Positions 16,047 through 26,362 of a stretch of 32,440 nt of DNA are shown one piece after another; positions within the stretch are counted from its first letter, which is position 1, and each line of letters begins with the position of its first letter. Location of the stretch: positions 1-32,440 of the forward strand of contig JABFRC010000012.1 in NCBI GenBank assembly GCA_013141375.1. Reading direction: 5' to 3'. The notes beneath the pieces are model-generated. The model saw only the letters and a program-made list of their open reading frames with translations, ran no database searches and was not told where the DNA came from. Position numbers and translations under genes: made by a program. This DNA comes from Methylococcaceae bacterium (GTDB lineage: Bacteria; Pseudomonadota; Gammaproteobacteria; Methylococcales; Methylomonadaceae).

Positions 16047-17722
16047 TGATGTTGGTTTCCTGTAGTTAACATTTCTTGGGCATGCGCCAAGGTGTTGGCG
16101 GTAATGGTGACACCACCCAGCATGCGGGCAATTTCTTCAACGCGTTCGTCATCATGAAGTAACCTAACGCTGGACGAGGTGATGTCGGTTTTATTGTTTT
16201 TTTCAACGTAAAGATGCTGGTGCGCTTGTGCTGCGACCTGCGGTAAATGGGTGACGCACAGCACTTGCCGGTTGTGACTCAAGCTGCGCAATTTTTGCCC
16301 GACAATTTCCGCTATGCCACCGCCAATACCCGAATCAACTTCATCGAAAATCATCGTCGGCGTGGTTTTGTCGTTTGTCGTGGTGACTTGGATCGCCAAA
16401 CTGATGCGCGATAACTCACCGCCCGAGGCCACTTTAGCCAGTGGTTTGGCGGGAAGTCCCGGGTTGGCGCTGACCAGAAACTCGATTTTATCGATGCCGT
16501 TAAGTTTGGGCGCCGGGTTTTCCAGTGCGCTGAGTTGGACTAAAAACTCGCCTTGCGGCATGCCCAGTTCCTTAATCATCGCGGAAATTTGTTGTTGTAA
16601 TTGTTGGCCGCTAGTTTGGCGCTGCTTGGATAGCTGCTCGGCCAGTTGTTGGTATTGTTTCAGAGTTTGCTGGGTGAGTACTGTTAAAGCTTCGATGCGC
16701 TCGCTGCTGTGGGTCAGGCTATCGAGTTCCTGTTCCAGTTTAATCATCAGCTCAGGCAATTCGTCCGGATTGACATGGTGTTTGCGGCTAAGGCGTTGTA
16801 CCTGAGCAATTTGATTTTCCAAGGCTTCCAGATGTTGCGGGTCGATTTCCTGAGCTTCCAGAAAGCGCCGTAATTGCAGTGCGGCTTCTTCAGTTTGGAT
16901 TTGCGCATCGGACAGCATCGCGCAGATGTCATTTAATTCCGGCGCAAAGCGGGCGATGTGCTGCAACTCGTTTAAACTGTGGTTGAGCATCTGGTTAGTC
17001 GACAACTGGTCGCTTTCATACAGGCTATCCAGCTGGGCTTGGCCGACACTTAAAATATCGCCCAAGTTGGCAAGTTTGCTGTGTTCTTCCGAGAGCGCGG
17101 TATAGTTGAAATTGGCCAGATCCAATTGCTGTAATTCTTCAATTTGGTAGCGCAGTAATTCTTCGCGTTCGGTTTGATCCTGACTGGCTTTAACTAAATG
17201 GTTTAGCTCTTTTTGGCTGTTGTGCCATTGCCGATAACAGTCGTTGAGCTGATCCAGCAGGGGGTGGTTTTTAGCGTAAGCATCCAGCAGGCGGCGTTGC
17301 TCTTCTGGATCCAGCAGGGTTAAGTGTGCGTGCTGGCCGTGAATTTCCACCAGCTTTTCACTTAATTCCTGTAAGGCTTGCAAGGTGACCGGGCGATTGT
17401 TGATATAAGCCTTGGAGCGGCCGTCGCTATTGACGATGCGTCTAATTAAGCAATGATGCTCATCATCCAACTCATTGGTTTTAAGCCATTGTTGTGCTTC
17501 CGGCGCATCGGCAAGATCGAATTCCAGATTGATTTCAGCGCGTTTGCAGTCGGGTCTGACATAACCGGAATCGGCTCTGTCGCCCAGCGCCAGGCCCAAG
17601 GCGGTCAGCAAAATGGATTTGCCGGCACCGGTTTCGCCAGTCAGCACGGACATACCTTTGTCCAGATCAAGATCCAGGGATTTGACGACCGCAAGGTCGA
17701 TAATATTAAGATTTAATAGCAT
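16043..17722 (-). CDS. recN: DNA repair protein RecN
   Basis: SMC-like ATPase for double-strand-break repair, about 559 residues. Walker A is GETGAGKS, the ABC signature is ASGGELSR and Walker B is IFDEVDSGIGG, with long coiled coils between them. The ATG at 17722 (MLLNLNIIDLAVV) matches the family N-terminus. A GTG at 17743 would add seven residues and a longer overlap. From 17722 it still overlaps the nadK end by 17 bases. No obvious LexA box can sit upstream, because the gene is inside the nadK operon. Confidence 0.95.
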   Translation of the reverse strand: MLLNLNIIDLAVVKSLDLDLDKGMSVLTGETGAGKSILLTALGLALGDRADSGYVRPDCKRAEINLEFDLADAPEAQQWLKTNELDDEHHCLIRRIVNSDGRSKAYINNRPVTLQALQELSEKLVEIHGQHAHLTLLDPEEQRRLLDAYAKNHPLLDQLNDCYRQWHNSQKELNHLVKASQDQTEREELLRYQIEELQQLDLANFNYTALSEEHSKLANLGDILSVGQAQLDSLYESDQLSTNQMLNHSLNELQHIARFAPELNDICAMLSDAQIQTEEAALQLRRFLEAQEIDPQHLEALENQIAQVQRLSRKHHVNPDELPELMIKLEQELDSLTHSSERIEALTVLTQQTLKQYQQLAEQLSKQRQTSGQQLQQQISAMIKELGMPQGEFLVQLSALENPAPKLNGIDKIEFLVSANPGLPAKPLAKVASGGELSRISLAIQVTTTNDKTTPTMIFDEVDSGIGGGIAEIVGQKLRSLSHNRQVLCVTHLPQVAAQAHQHLYVEKNNKTDITSSSVRLLHDDERVEEIARMLGGVTITANTLAHAQEMLTTGNQHQ

Positions 17723-18611
17723 CGGGATGTGTGTGGTAACCACGGCTCCAGTCTAATTTATTTCTGAGGATGGCAAAAAAATCATGCCCTTCAGGGTGCA
17801 GAATTCTAATGGGTTTGGGATCTTTTTTGACCAAAATCGTATCGCTGATCAGCACTTCCGGTATTTCGATGTGATCGCAGGTAACCAATGCGTTGATTTG
17901 CGCGGTCTGGCAAAAGCTTATTTCAATTTCAACAGAATCGGCAATCACAATCGGACGATTGGATAAAGTGTGCGGATTCAATGGCACTAATACCAGGGCA
18001 TTTAACGAGGGGTGTAAAATCGGCCCGCCTGCAGACAACGAATATGCAGTTGACCCAGTGGGCGTGGAAATAATCAGGCCGTCTGAACGTTGCGAATTTA
18101 AAAACACGCCGTCAATTTTAGTGACAATTTCGATCATGCTCGGTGTCACCCAGCGATGAATGGCGACTTCGTTGACTGCTGTTTCTTCGTGAATTATGCG
18201 GCCTTCACGAATAATTTTGGTACGCAACAAATAGCGATTTTCTTCTAAATACTGTCCTTGCAGGATGTTATGGAGCTTTTCCGGCAAATCTTCGGGCGAT
18301 ATGTCTACCAAGAATCCCAGTCGACCTAAATTGACACCAATCAAAGGAATGTCAAAATCAACAATGGCGCGTGCTGCGGCCAGAAACGTACCATCTCCAC
18401 CGATGGCAATCACTAGATCACACAACTCACCCATATTGCCAGGAGAACATGATTTAACCGATCGGTCGCCGATAAAATGCGCACTATCTTTGGCAACGAC
18501 CACTTGATAATTCTGTTGTTGCAAGTAGTCGAAAATGACCGCCAGGGTCGCGGCAACACTTGGGTCGCTTGGCTTTGCAATGATCCCTATGGTGGTAAAC
18601 GAACGATGCAT
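17706..18611 (-). CDS. nadK: NAD kinase
   Basis: Phosphorylates NAD to NADP. Shows the GGDGTFLAAAR nucleotide motif, NLGRLGFLVD, and the SDGLIISTPTGSTAYSLSAGGP segment of the family. I place the start at the ATG at 18611 (301 residues), which aligns with known N-termini (TIGIIAKPSDPSVAATL). A GTG at 18629 is possible. It heads the nadK-recN-deiminase-hemerythrin-glycosyltransferase run and is divergent from hrcA. Confidence 0.94.
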   Translation of the reverse strand: MHRSFTTIGIIAKPSDPSVAATLAVIFDYLQQQNYQVVVAKDSAHFIGDRSVKSCSPGNMGELCDLVIAIGGDGTFLAAARAIVDFDIPLIGVNLGRLGFLVDISPEDLPEKLHNILQGQYLEENRYLLRTKIIREGRIIHEETAVNEVAIHRWVTPSMIEIVTKIDGVFLNSQRSDGLIISTPTGSTAYSLSAGGPILHPSLNALVLVPLNPHTLSNRPIVIADSVEIEISFCQTAQINALVTCDHIEIPEVLISDTILVKKDPKPIRILHPEGHDFFAILRNKLDWSRGYHTHPDAIKS

Positions 18612-18708
18612 GGTTAAACCAAAAGCCACAAAACGCCAGATTATACAATAGTGGTCGTCTGCTAACGAGTTTTAGCCGGATTCTGAAGTTGTATTGTCGA
18701 TTGCTTTG

Positions 18709-18735
18709 CTAGCACTCGCCTGGCTGGAGTGCTAA
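18709..18735. promoter_or_regulatory. CIRCE operator (HrcA binding site)
   Basis: CTAGCACTC (18709-18717), 9-base spacer, GAGTGCTAA (18727-18735). The consensus is TTAGCACTC-N9-GAGTGCTAA, so one base differs. It lies 67 bases ahead of the hrcA ATG and overlaps TAAAAT (18733-18738), a good -10 candidate. HrcA would therefore repress its own operon. Because the gap is divergent, nadK could also be affected. Confidence 0.9.
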
Positions 18736-18802
18736 AATTACACATCAATATTTTGGTATGGCTTGTCTTAGCCGAGTTTTTTGAGTGCGAAATGCAAATA
18801 TT

Positions 18803-19858
18803 ATGAGTGAAGCTCAATTGTTAAATGAACGCTCGATGCAATTACTGAAAACGCTGGTTGAGCGTTATATCAGTGACGGCCAACCGGTCGGCTCAAGAGT
18901 GTTGTCAAAAGATTCGGACTTGAATCTTAGTCCAGCCACTATTCGCAATGTCATGGCCGATCTTGAAGATTTAGGCTTGGTTCACTCGCCGCATACCTCC
19001 GCCGGCCGTGTGCCGACAGTAAGCGGTTATCGCATGTTCGTAAATTCGTTACTGACTGTTAAGCCCTTGCATTCCAATGAGTTATCTCATTTATATCAAC
19101 AATTATTGGCGAATGAAGATCAGGGCGATGTGATCGGTGCGGCATCCAGATTATTGGCAGATCTTACAAAAATGGCCGGCGTCGTCACTTTACCTAGAAG
19201 GGAAGTGGTGTTTTTGCGACACATTGAATTTTTGCCATTGTCTCATGGCCGGGTGCTGGTCATTTTTGTGACGAATGAACAGGAAGTGCATAACAAGATT
19301 ATTCATACATCCAAAGTTTTTAGTGCCTCAGAGCTGCAGCAATACGCCAATTATCTTAATTCTATTTATTCCGGGCTCAGTCTTAATGCCGTTCGGAAGG
19401 CGGTGTTAAAAGAGCTGCAAGACGATCAGGAACAGATGAATCAAGGCATGATTGATGCTGTCAGAATGGCTCAGCTGGCCTTTGATCAAGACGGTTCAAA
19501 AGAAGATTATGTCCTAACCGGCGAAACCAATTTGATGGGGTTCTCTGAGCTTGCCGACATGGATCGCTTGAAAAAACTGTTTGAAGCCTTCAGTCAGAAG
19601 CAGGATGTCATTCATTTACTCGATCAATGCATGAAAGCCGATGGTGTACAGATATTTATCGGCGAAGAATCAGGATATCAGCCCTTTGATCATTGCAGCC
19701 TGGTGACCTCATCCTATTCGGTTAGCGATGAAGTTGTAGGGGTGTTGGGGGTGATCGGCCCAACACGCATGGCTTACGAAAAAATCATCCCATTTGTTGA
19801 TGTGACAGCAAAATTACTCGGCGCAGCCTTGAATCCAAAATCCGGATCCCCATTGTAA
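18803..19858 (+). CDS. hrcA: Heat-inducible transcription repressor HrcA
   Basis: Represses heat-shock genes through CIRCE. N-terminal winged helix (LLKTLVERYISDGQPVGSR, LSPATIRNVMADLEDLGL, HTSAGRVPT), then the HrcA core domain ending GVLGVIGPTRMAYEKIIP. I use the ATG at 18803 (351 residues); a GTG at 18785 is in frame and neither has a strong ribosome-binding site. First gene of the hrcA-grpE-dnaK-dnaJ cluster. Gammaproteobacteria with HrcA are less usual than those relying on sigma-32 alone. Confidence 0.95.
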   Translation: MSEAQLLNERSMQLLKTLVERYISDGQPVGSRVLSKDSDLNLSPATIRNVMADLEDLGLVHSPHTSAGRVPTVSGYRMFVNSLLTVKPLHSNELSHLYQQLLANEDQGDVIGAASRLLADLTKMAGVVTLPRREVVFLRHIEFLPLSHGRVLVIFVTNEQEVHNKIIHTSKVFSASELQQYANYLNSIYSGLSLNAVRKAVLKELQDDQEQMNQGMIDAVRMAQLAFDQDGSKEDYVLTGETNLMGFSELADMDRLKKLFEAFSQKQDVIHLLDQCMKADGVQIFIGEESGYQPFDHCSLVTSSYSVSDEVVGVLGVIGPTRMAYEKIIPFVDVTAKLLGAALNPKSGSPL

Positions 19859-19897
19859 TTGTCGAATCTAACTACCTTACACAGGAATTTTAAAAAA

Positions 19898-20500
19898 ATG
19901 AGTACAGAGCAGGAAAAACCAGAACTACAGGTTGATGAAGAAAATCAGCAACAAGAGCATACCGAAGTCGGTGAACATGAATACACCATTGATGAATTGA
20001 AGCTTGAGCTGGTCGAGGCAAAACGCCAAGCCCATGAAAACTGGGATAAAGCGGTGCGTGCTCAAGCCGAGAGTGAAAATCTCAAAAGAAGAACCCAAAA
20101 GGATTTGGAAGATGCTCATAAATTTGCCCTGACCGGTTTTGCTAAGGAATTACTGCCTGTTCTTGATAGTTTGGTATTGGGATTACAAGCTGCTACCGGA
20201 GACAGTGAAGAGGTGCAAAAGTTCCGGGAAGGTAGTGAATTGACATTGAAACAACTTGAGTCGGCATTTGCCCGCTTCAAAATCGAGCCGATTGAGCCGC
20301 TTGGACAGCCTTTTAGTGCTGAATTGCATCAAGCTGTTGCCGTGCATCCCGATCCGTCGGTTGAGCCCAACACGGTCATCAACGTATTTCAAAAAGGCTA
20401 TGCGTTAAACGGACGATTGCTGCGTCCCGCCATGGTAGTGGTTGCTAAAGCGGCCGAACAGCCGGCAGTAAATTCGCCTGGTATTGATGAGCAGGCTTGA
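19898..20500 (+). CDS. grpE: Nucleotide exchange factor GrpE
   Basis: Promotes ADP release from DnaK. About 200 residues from the ATG at 19898, with AGGA 11 bases ahead; an upstream TTG at 19859 would add a poorly conserved 13-residue tail. N-terminal acidic region, a long helix (ENWDKAVRAQAESENLKRR) and the C-terminal beta domain with the signature HPDPSVEPNTVINVFQKGY. Lies 39 bases after hrcA. Confidence 0.95.
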   Translation: MSTEQEKPELQVDEENQQQEHTEVGEHEYTIDELKLELVEAKRQAHENWDKAVRAQAESENLKRRTQKDLEDAHKFALTGFAKELLPVLDSLVLGLQAATGDSEEVQKFREGSELTLKQLESAFARFKIEPIEPLGQPFSAELHQAVAVHPDPSVEPNTVINVFQKGYALNGRLLRPAMVVVAKAAEQPAVNSPGIDEQA

Positions 20501-20523
20501 ACAACACAAAACAGCCCCCACAA
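20496..20523 (+). promoter_or_regulatory. Possible sigma-32 promoter ahead of dnaK
   Basis: CTTGAAC (20496-20502), 13-base spacer, CCCCACAA (20516-20523). The sigma-32 consensus is CTTGAAA-N11-16-CCCCATNT. It overlaps the grpE stop codon and sits about 45 bases ahead of dnaK. The -35 matches 6 of 7 positions, the -10 less well. Confidence 0.4.
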
Positions 20524-20566
20524 TGGCAATAACTAATTCACTTAAATTAAAGATCTGGAGTATTAC

Positions 20567-22492
20567 ATGGCTAAAATAATCGGTATCGATTTAGGAACAA
20601 CCAACTCGTGTGTCGCTGTGTTGGAAAACGGCGTGGCTAGAGTTATTGAAAACAGCGAAGGTGCGCGGACCACGCCTTCAATTATTGCCTTTGCCAACGA
20701 CGGTGAAGTATTGGTTGGACAGTCAGCTAAGCGCCAAGCCGTAACCAATCCGAAAAATACCTTGTTTGCAGTTAAACGTTTGATCGGTCGTCGTTTTAAA
20801 GATGATGTCGTACAAAAAGACATTGCCATGGTGCCCTACAAAATCGTTGAAGCTGAAAATGGCGATGCTTGGGTTGACGTCAATGGCAAGAAAATGGCGG
20901 CACCAGAAATTTCAGCACGCGTATTGATGAAGTTGAAAAAAGATGCGGAAGCTTATCTGGGTGAAGAAGTCACTGAAGCGGTTATTACTGTACCGGCTTA
21001 TTTTAATGATTCCCAACGTCAAGCGACAAAAGACGCAGGCCGCATTGCCGGTTTAGACGTGAAACGTATCATCAATGAGCCAACTGCTTCTGCATTGGCT
21101 TACGGAATGGATAAGCCAAAGGGCGACACCAAAATTGCGGTTTACGACTTGGGTGGTGGTACTTTCGATATTTCAATCATTGAAATTGCCGAAATTGATG
21201 GCGAGCATCAATTTGAAGTGTTATCAACCAATGGCGATACCTTTTTAGGCGGTGAAGATTTCGACTCAAGAGTCATTGAGTTTTTGGTTGCCGAATTCAA
21301 AAAAGACACTGGCGTTGATTTACACAATGATCCATTAGCGTTGCAACGTTTAAAAGAAGCGGCTGAAAAAGCAAAAATTGAATTGTCATCAGCACAACAA
21401 ACAGATGTCAATCTGCCTTACATCACTGCCGATGCTACCGGTCCTAAGCATTTGAACGTGAAATTGACGCGTTCAAAACTGGAATCATTGGTTGAAGAAT
21501 TGATTAACCGAACTAAAGGCCCATGCGAAACAGCGTTGAAGGATGCGAAATTAACGGCTGCTGATATTCATGATGTTATTTTGGTAGGCGGTCAATCCCG
21601 CATGCCAAAAGTACAAGAAATGGTAAAAGGCATTTTTGGTCAAGAGCCGCGTAAAGATGTTAACCCGGATGAAGCCGTTGCCTTGGGTGCTGCTATTCAG
21701 GCTGGCGTGTTGGCCGGTGATGTTAAAGATGTGTTGTTGCTGGACGTTATTCCGTTGTCTTTGGGTATTGAAACCATGGGCGGCGTGATGACCAAGCTGA
21801 TCGAGAAAAACACCACGATTCCAACCAATGCCTCACAAGTGTTTTCAACCGCTGACGATAACCAGTCTGCTGTAACCATCCATGTATTGCAAGGTGAGCG
21901 TGAGCTGGCATCAGCAAACAAATCATTGGGTCGTTTTGATTTGGCGGATATTCCTCCTGCACCAAGAGGCGTTCCGCAAATTGAAGTGGGTTTTGATATC
22001 GATGCCAATGGTATTTTGAACGTTTCAGCAAAAGATAAAGCCACTGGCAAAAAGCAGTCCATCATCATCAAAGCATCTAGCGGATTATCTGATGAAGAAG
22101 TTGAACGCATGGTTAAAGATGCAGAAGCGCATGCTGATGAAGATCGTAAATTGCATGAATTGGTCGGCGCACGAAATCAAGCGGATGGTTTGATTCATGC
22201 GACTGAAAAATCGCAAAAAGAATTGGGCGATCAAGTCACTGCAGATGAAAAGGCCAGCATTGAAGCGGCTATTGACGCATTGAAAGCCGTGCTAAAAGGT
22301 GATGATAAGGCGGCTATCGAAGCTAAAACAGAAGCGTTGGCGGAAGTGTCAGGCAAATTAGCTGAGCGTGTATATGCACAAAAAGGTGGTGCGGAAGGCG
22401 CAGGTCCAGCAGATTCAGCCTCAGCTCATAAAGCTGATGATGGCGTGGTCGATGCGGAATTTGAAGAAGTCAAAGACGACGACAAAAAGTAA
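20567..22492 (+). CDS. dnaK: Chaperone DnaK (Hsp70)
   Basis: 641 residues: N-terminal ATPase domain beginning [19 protein letters not shown], with [14 protein letters not shown] and the [10 protein letters not shown] phosphate loop, then the substrate-binding domain ([14 protein letters not shown]), lid helices and an acidic C-terminal tail ([14 protein letters not shown]). The CTGGAG ribosome-binding site is well placed. It follows grpE by 66 bases. Confidence 0.98.
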   Translation: MAKIIGIDLGTTNSCVAVLENGVARVIENSEGARTTPSIIAFANDGEVLVGQSAKRQAVTNPKNTLFAVKRLIGRRFKDDVVQKDIAMVPYKIVEAENGDAWVDVNGKKMAAPEISARVLMKLKKDAEAYLGEEVTEAVITVPAYFNDSQRQATKDAGRIAGLDVKRIINEPTASALAYGMDKPKGDTKIAVYDLGGGTFDISIIEIAEIDGEHQFEVLSTNGDTFLGGEDFDSRVIEFLVAEFKKDTGVDLHNDPLALQRLKEAAEKAKIELSSAQQTDVNLPYITADATGPKHLNVKLTRSKLESLVEELINRTKGPCETALKDAKLTAADIHDVILVGGQSRMPKVQEMVKGIFGQEPRKDVNPDEAVALGAAIQAGVLAGDVKDVLLLDVIPLSLGIETMGGVMTKLIEKNTTIPTNASQVFSTADDNQSAVTIHVLQGERELASANKSLGRFDLADIPPAPRGVPQIEVGFDIDANGILNVSAKDKATGKKQSIIIKASSGLSDEEVERMVKDAEAHADEDRKLHELVGARNQADGLIHATEKSQKELGDQVTADEKASIEAAIDALKAVLKGDDKAAIEAKTEALAEVSGKLAERVYAQKGGAEGAGPADSASAHKADDGVVDAEFEEVKDDDKK

Positions 22493-22548
22493 ATTATCTT
22501 GGCTAGCTGGATTTTAAGCTGGTCAACGTTAACAATGTAATAAAATAC

Positions 22549-22596
22549 AAAGGACACCCTGAACACGTTTTTTGATGCGTGGACTTGGTGTCCTTT
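22549..22596 (+). terminator. Stem-loop between dnaK and dnaJ (attenuator or partial terminator)
   Basis: AAAGGACACC (22549-22558) pairs perfectly with GGTGTCCTTT (22587-22596) around a 28-base loop. Only a short T-run is present within the 3' arm, and the following bases are ATGG. It may therefore attenuate or process the dnaK-dnaJ transcript rather than end it. About 100 bases remain before dnaJ. Confidence 0.5.
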
Positions 22597-22698
22597 ATGG
22601 TAAATGGCTCTATTTAAGGGCTGTATTTTGAGAACACAGGATTCTAACTGGCTTGCGCTTGGTTAAATCGAACATACAAAGCGGATAGTTAAACAAAC

Positions 22699-23829
22699 AT
22701 GGCAAAAGAAGATTATTACAAGCTTCTGGAAATAGACAGAAACGCCAGCGATGCTGAGATAAAGAAAAGCTATCGCAGTAAGGCGATGAAGTTTCATCCG
22801 GATCGTAACAAAGATAATCCGGAAGCAGCGGAGATTAAGTTTAAGGAAATTAAAGAAGCCTACGAAGTCTTATCTGATCCTAAAAAACGTTCTGCCTATG
22901 ATCAATTTGGCCATGCCGGTGTTGATTCTTCGATGGGTGGTGGCCGAGGCGGCTTTGGCGGTGAAAATTTCAGTGATATTTTCGGTGATGTTTTCGGTGA
23001 TATTTTTGGCGGCGGCAGGCAACAACGCGGCGGTGCGCAGCGCGGCTCTGATTTACGCTATAACCTTGAACTGAGTTTGGAAGAAGCGGTATTCGGCACT
23101 GATGCCAAAATTCGTGTGCCGGTATTGGTCAGCTGTAATGAGTGCAGTGGCTCAGGCGCAAAAAAAGGTTCAAGCCCCATCATCTGTACAACATGTAACG
23201 GCCATGGTCAGGTAAGAATGCAACAGGGATTCTTCTCTGTGCAGCAGACCTGTCCAACTTGCCGTGGTTCAGGCAAACAAATTAAAGATCCATGCGGTAA
23301 ATGTCATGGGCAGGGCAGGGTCCAAGAAAATAAGACCTTGAACGCAAAAATCCCCCCCGGCGTTGATACCGGTGATCGCGTGCGACTGGCGGGTGAAGGT
23401 GAAGCAGGTGCCAATGGTGGCCCATCTGGCGATTTATATGTGCAAATTCAAGTTAAAGAGCATGCCATTTTTGATCGTGACGGAGCCAATTTGTATTGCG
23501 AAGTGCCCATCAGTTTTGCAACGGCCTGTTTGGGTGGAGAGTTAGAAGTCCCTACGCTGGATGGCAAGGTAATGCTGAAAATACCTGCTGAAACTCAAAC
23601 CGGAAAATCTTTCCGATTGCGCGGTAAGGGTGTTAAGCCGGTTCGCGGTGGTCCTGTGGGGGATTTGTTCTGTAAAGTTCAAGTTGAAACTCCGGTCCAT
23701 CTAACTAAAGAACAAAAAGCGTTGGTGGAAAAATTAGGTGAATCTTTGTCTGGTGGTAAGCACCACAGCCCCCAGGAGTCTTCCTGGACAGACAGCGTGA
23801 AGAACTTTTTTGACAAGTTGACAGGATAA
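22699..23829 (+). CDS. dnaJ: Co-chaperone DnaJ (Hsp40)
   Basis: 376-residue class I J-protein that stimulates DnaK. J domain with HPD at residues 33-35, Gly/Phe-rich linker ([20 protein letters not shown]), four zinc-binding repeats [24 protein letters not shown] and CGKCHGQG, then the C-terminal substrate domains. Lies 206 bases after dnaK, with a stem-loop between. dapB follows after 3 bases. Confidence 0.98.
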   Translation: MAKEDYYKLLEIDRNASDAEIKKSYRSKAMKFHPDRNKDNPEAAEIKFKEIKEAYEVLSDPKKRSAYDQFGHAGVDSSMGGGRGGFGGENFSDIFGDVFGDIFGGGRQQRGGAQRGSDLRYNLELSLEEAVFGTDAKIRVPVLVSCNECSGSGAKKGSSPIICTTCNGHGQVRMQQGFFSVQQTCPTCRGSGKQIKDPCGKCHGQGRVQENKTLNAKIPPGVDTGDRVRLAGEGEAGANGGPSGDLYVQIQVKEHAIFDRDGANLYCEVPISFATACLGGELEVPTLDGKVMLKIPAETQTGKSFRLRGKGVKPVRGGPVGDLFCKVQVETPVHLTKEQKALVEKLGESLSGGKHHSPQESSWTDSVKNFFDKLTG

Positions 23830-24636
<807 letters not shown>

Positions 24637-24655
24637 GTTTTAAAACTCAAATGAG

Positions 24656-24684
24656 TGGGCTTTCCAAGCTGGAAAGCCCATTTA
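24656..24684. terminator. Bidirectional terminator between dapB and transglycosylase gene
   Basis: TGGGCTTTCC (24656-24665) and GGAAAGCCCA (24671-24680) form a perfect 10-bp stem with an AAGCT loop. ATTTAAATATTT follows on the plus side. It starts 2 bases from the stop of the converging gene, so it can serve both strands. Confidence 0.75.
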
Positions 24685-25773
24685 AATATTTAAAAGCAGT
24701 CCTGGTATGCCAATGGATTGTATTCGCAAGGCATTGTTGCCTTCTTCATAAGCCAGTAGCTTTCCTTCTTTTTGCCAAATTCTAAAAGCCAAGGCGTTCG
24801 AAAGAACGCGAATAGGATAGTCTCTCGGCAATTTTTGTAGATACGGTTGAATAGTAACGAAATCGGTAGCTCCATATTGCTGCATAATCGATTTTAGACC
24901 GCCATTTGCAGGGCCAATATTGTACGCCAATAGTCCAAGAAATAAGTCGCCATGCATTTGCGCGAGATAATATTTCAAAGTGGCCGCAGCAATAAATGCA
25001 TTATGACGAGCATCGTTTAACGATATTTTTTCGACAATTTGTTTTTCAACCTGAGCGGTTATCGCTTTAGGTACTTGAGTGATTTGAAACAGGCCTCGTC
25101 CGCCATCTGCGCTGTCGCGGGGTAAAAATGAAGATTCTGTAGCGGCAACACCTTGCAGCAAGTTTGGATCTAGTGAGTATGCTTTAGCTGCTTCTTCAAT
25201 TGCTGGCTGGTATTGTTTTGCACGCTTAAGTAATGATGTAAGTTGTTCCTGCTCATATCGACGATAGGCGGCGTAAACTTGATGCGCAAGGGTGACTCTG
25301 CCGGCTTCCTGCTTTCCTCCGACCAAAGTGCGAAAATTTCCGAATGCCTGAGTAAAGTTGTTTTGGCTGGCGAACCAGCTGATGGTTAATGCCAAAATAA
25401 TTGGCAGTATGGGTATGAATTCCGGTTTTATGGATTGCAAATATTTTCTTAATTTGTGCCAGCCTGTCAGCAAGAAAGCAGTGGCAACGATAAGCACTAA
25501 AATGCCTGTTGCAAACGGTAAAAGGCTCGAAAATAAACTAGTGCCAGAAAACCAGTTGGCTGAGTAACCCAGTGCAATAATCACAGCGCTAAATCCCGTG
25601 AATACCAGGGCAACAATTTCTAATGTCAGAAAAATAAGCCTTTTATGTAGGCTGTGTGCGCTTAACTGTTTTTTTTTGGTGGAGCGTTTACGAGGTGTTG
25701 TTTGATTGTTGCTTTTTGTGGCTTTCGTGGATTTACTTTGGATTCTTTTAATATCGGCTTTGGGTGTATTCAT
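24682..25773 (-). CDS. Membrane-anchored lytic transglycosylase (SLT domain)
   Basis: 363 residues. A strongly basic cytoplasmic N-terminus (residues 1-45, including TPRKRSTKKKQ) is followed by about three hydrophobic segments (LIFLTLEIVALVFTGFSAVI, LLPFATGILVLIVATAFLL, FIPILPIILALTISWF) and a C-terminal SLT domain. The catalytic Glu is in GVAATESSFLPRDSADGG, with GLFQIT and LLAYNIGPANGG as the remaining SLT motifs. It would cleave peptidoglycan from the inner membrane. The multi-pass N-terminus is unlike the usual lipoprotein MltC/MltE forms. The partner process is not visible from context. Confidence 0.82.
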   Translation of the reverse strand: MNTPKADIKRIQSKSTKATKSNNQTTPRKRSTKKKQLSAHSLHKRLIFLTLEIVALVFTGFSAVIIALGYSANWFSGTSLFSSLLPFATGILVLIVATAFLLTGWHKLRKYLQSIKPEFIPILPIILALTISWFASQNNFTQAFGNFRTLVGGKQEAGRVTLAHQVYAAYRRYEQEQLTSLLKRAKQYQPAIEEAAKAYSLDPNLLQGVAATESSFLPRDSADGGRGLFQITQVPKAITAQVEKQIVEKISLNDARHNAFIAAATLKYYLAQMHGDLFLGLLAYNIGPANGGLKSIMQQYGATDFVTIQPYLQKLPRDYPIRVLSNALAFRIWQKEGKLLAYEEGNNALRIQSIGIPGLLLNI

Positions 25774-25845
25774 TACATCAAAAAGTTAATTGATAGACCT
25801 CAAAGCAAGCAGGCTCTTAGGTTTGTGATTTAATGGCAAATTCAG

Positions 25846-26076
25846 TTAAAAACCAAACTCTGATTCATCAAAATCTTCGAATTGCTCCTTCAATCGTTTT
25901 TTCTCCCAATAAATTTCAATTTTCCTTCGAGAGTCTCTTTTAATGGAATCTTCGTCCTTGTCACTAGTAAGTGAAGAAAGTTCGCCATCATCGAGAATTT
26001 CACTGTCTTCATGCTCTATTTCTGGTTGAGCGGGAGATTCAGAATTCAAAGGGGATTTAGAAGATGATTTAGTCAT
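25846..26076 (-). CDS. PA3496-family small acidic protein
   Basis: 76 residues: a Ser/Asp/Glu-rich N-terminus and a conserved C-terminus SRRKIEIYWEKKRLKEQFEDFDE. The R-(R/K)-x-IE-x-x-x-E-(R/K)-(R/K)-L-(K/R)-E pattern is that of the PA3496 family, annotated as putative envelope integrity proteins. No signal peptide or membrane segment is seen. It is transcribed alone, 72 bases before the transglycosylase gene. Confidence 0.7.
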   Translation of the reverse strand: MTKSSSKSPLNSESPAQPEIEHEDSEILDDGELSSLTSDKDEDSIKRDSRRKIEIYWEKKRLKEQFEDFDESEFGF

Positions 26077-26116
26077 TTGAACAGTTTAATAGTTGTTGAT
26101 AGAAGAAAACTACGCT

Positions 26117-26227
26117 CTAATGAATAGGGATAATATCATCAGGATCTACAAATTCAACTCTACAATCAGCCTTTGCAATAAATTTACATTGTGCGTCCCC
26201 ACAATGCTTAAAGCATTTCAAGTGCAA
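26117..26227 (-). CDS. Possible small Cys-rich protein or remnant
   Basis: 36 codons starting at a TTG: HLKCFKHCGDAQCKFI, then AKADCRVEFVDPDD. Four cysteines with CxxxC and CxxxxxxC spacing suggest metal binding. The frame is closed by a TGA just upstream, no ATG/GTG exists and no ribosome-binding site is seen. It may be the conserved tail of a lost gene. I do not recognise a family. Confidence 0.25.
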   Translation of the reverse strand: MHLKCFKHCGDAQCKFIAKADCRVEFVDPDDIIPIH

Positions 26228-26281
26228 TTTATTAAATCAGCTTGTCCATAGAAAAATCTTAATTAGCGGGTTAAAAAAATG

Positions 26282-26310
26282 TTGACGTATTGGGGGGCGG
26301 ACAGTAGAAT
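26282..26310 (+). promoter_or_regulatory. Sigma-70 promoter of the tRNA cluster
   Basis: TTGACG (26282-26287), 17-base spacer, TAGAAT (26305-26310). Placed about 50 bases ahead of tRNA-Pro with optimal spacing. Confidence 0.7.
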
Positions 26311-26362
26311 AGTCAGCTCTTCAAGGGCATTTGTTAAATAACAAATAATCAGCAAAGAAAAT

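Noticed and set aside
21697-22110. Minus-strand open frame of 137 codons within dnaK
   Set aside because: Mirror of the conserved DnaK coding frame; no start signal or recognisable domain.
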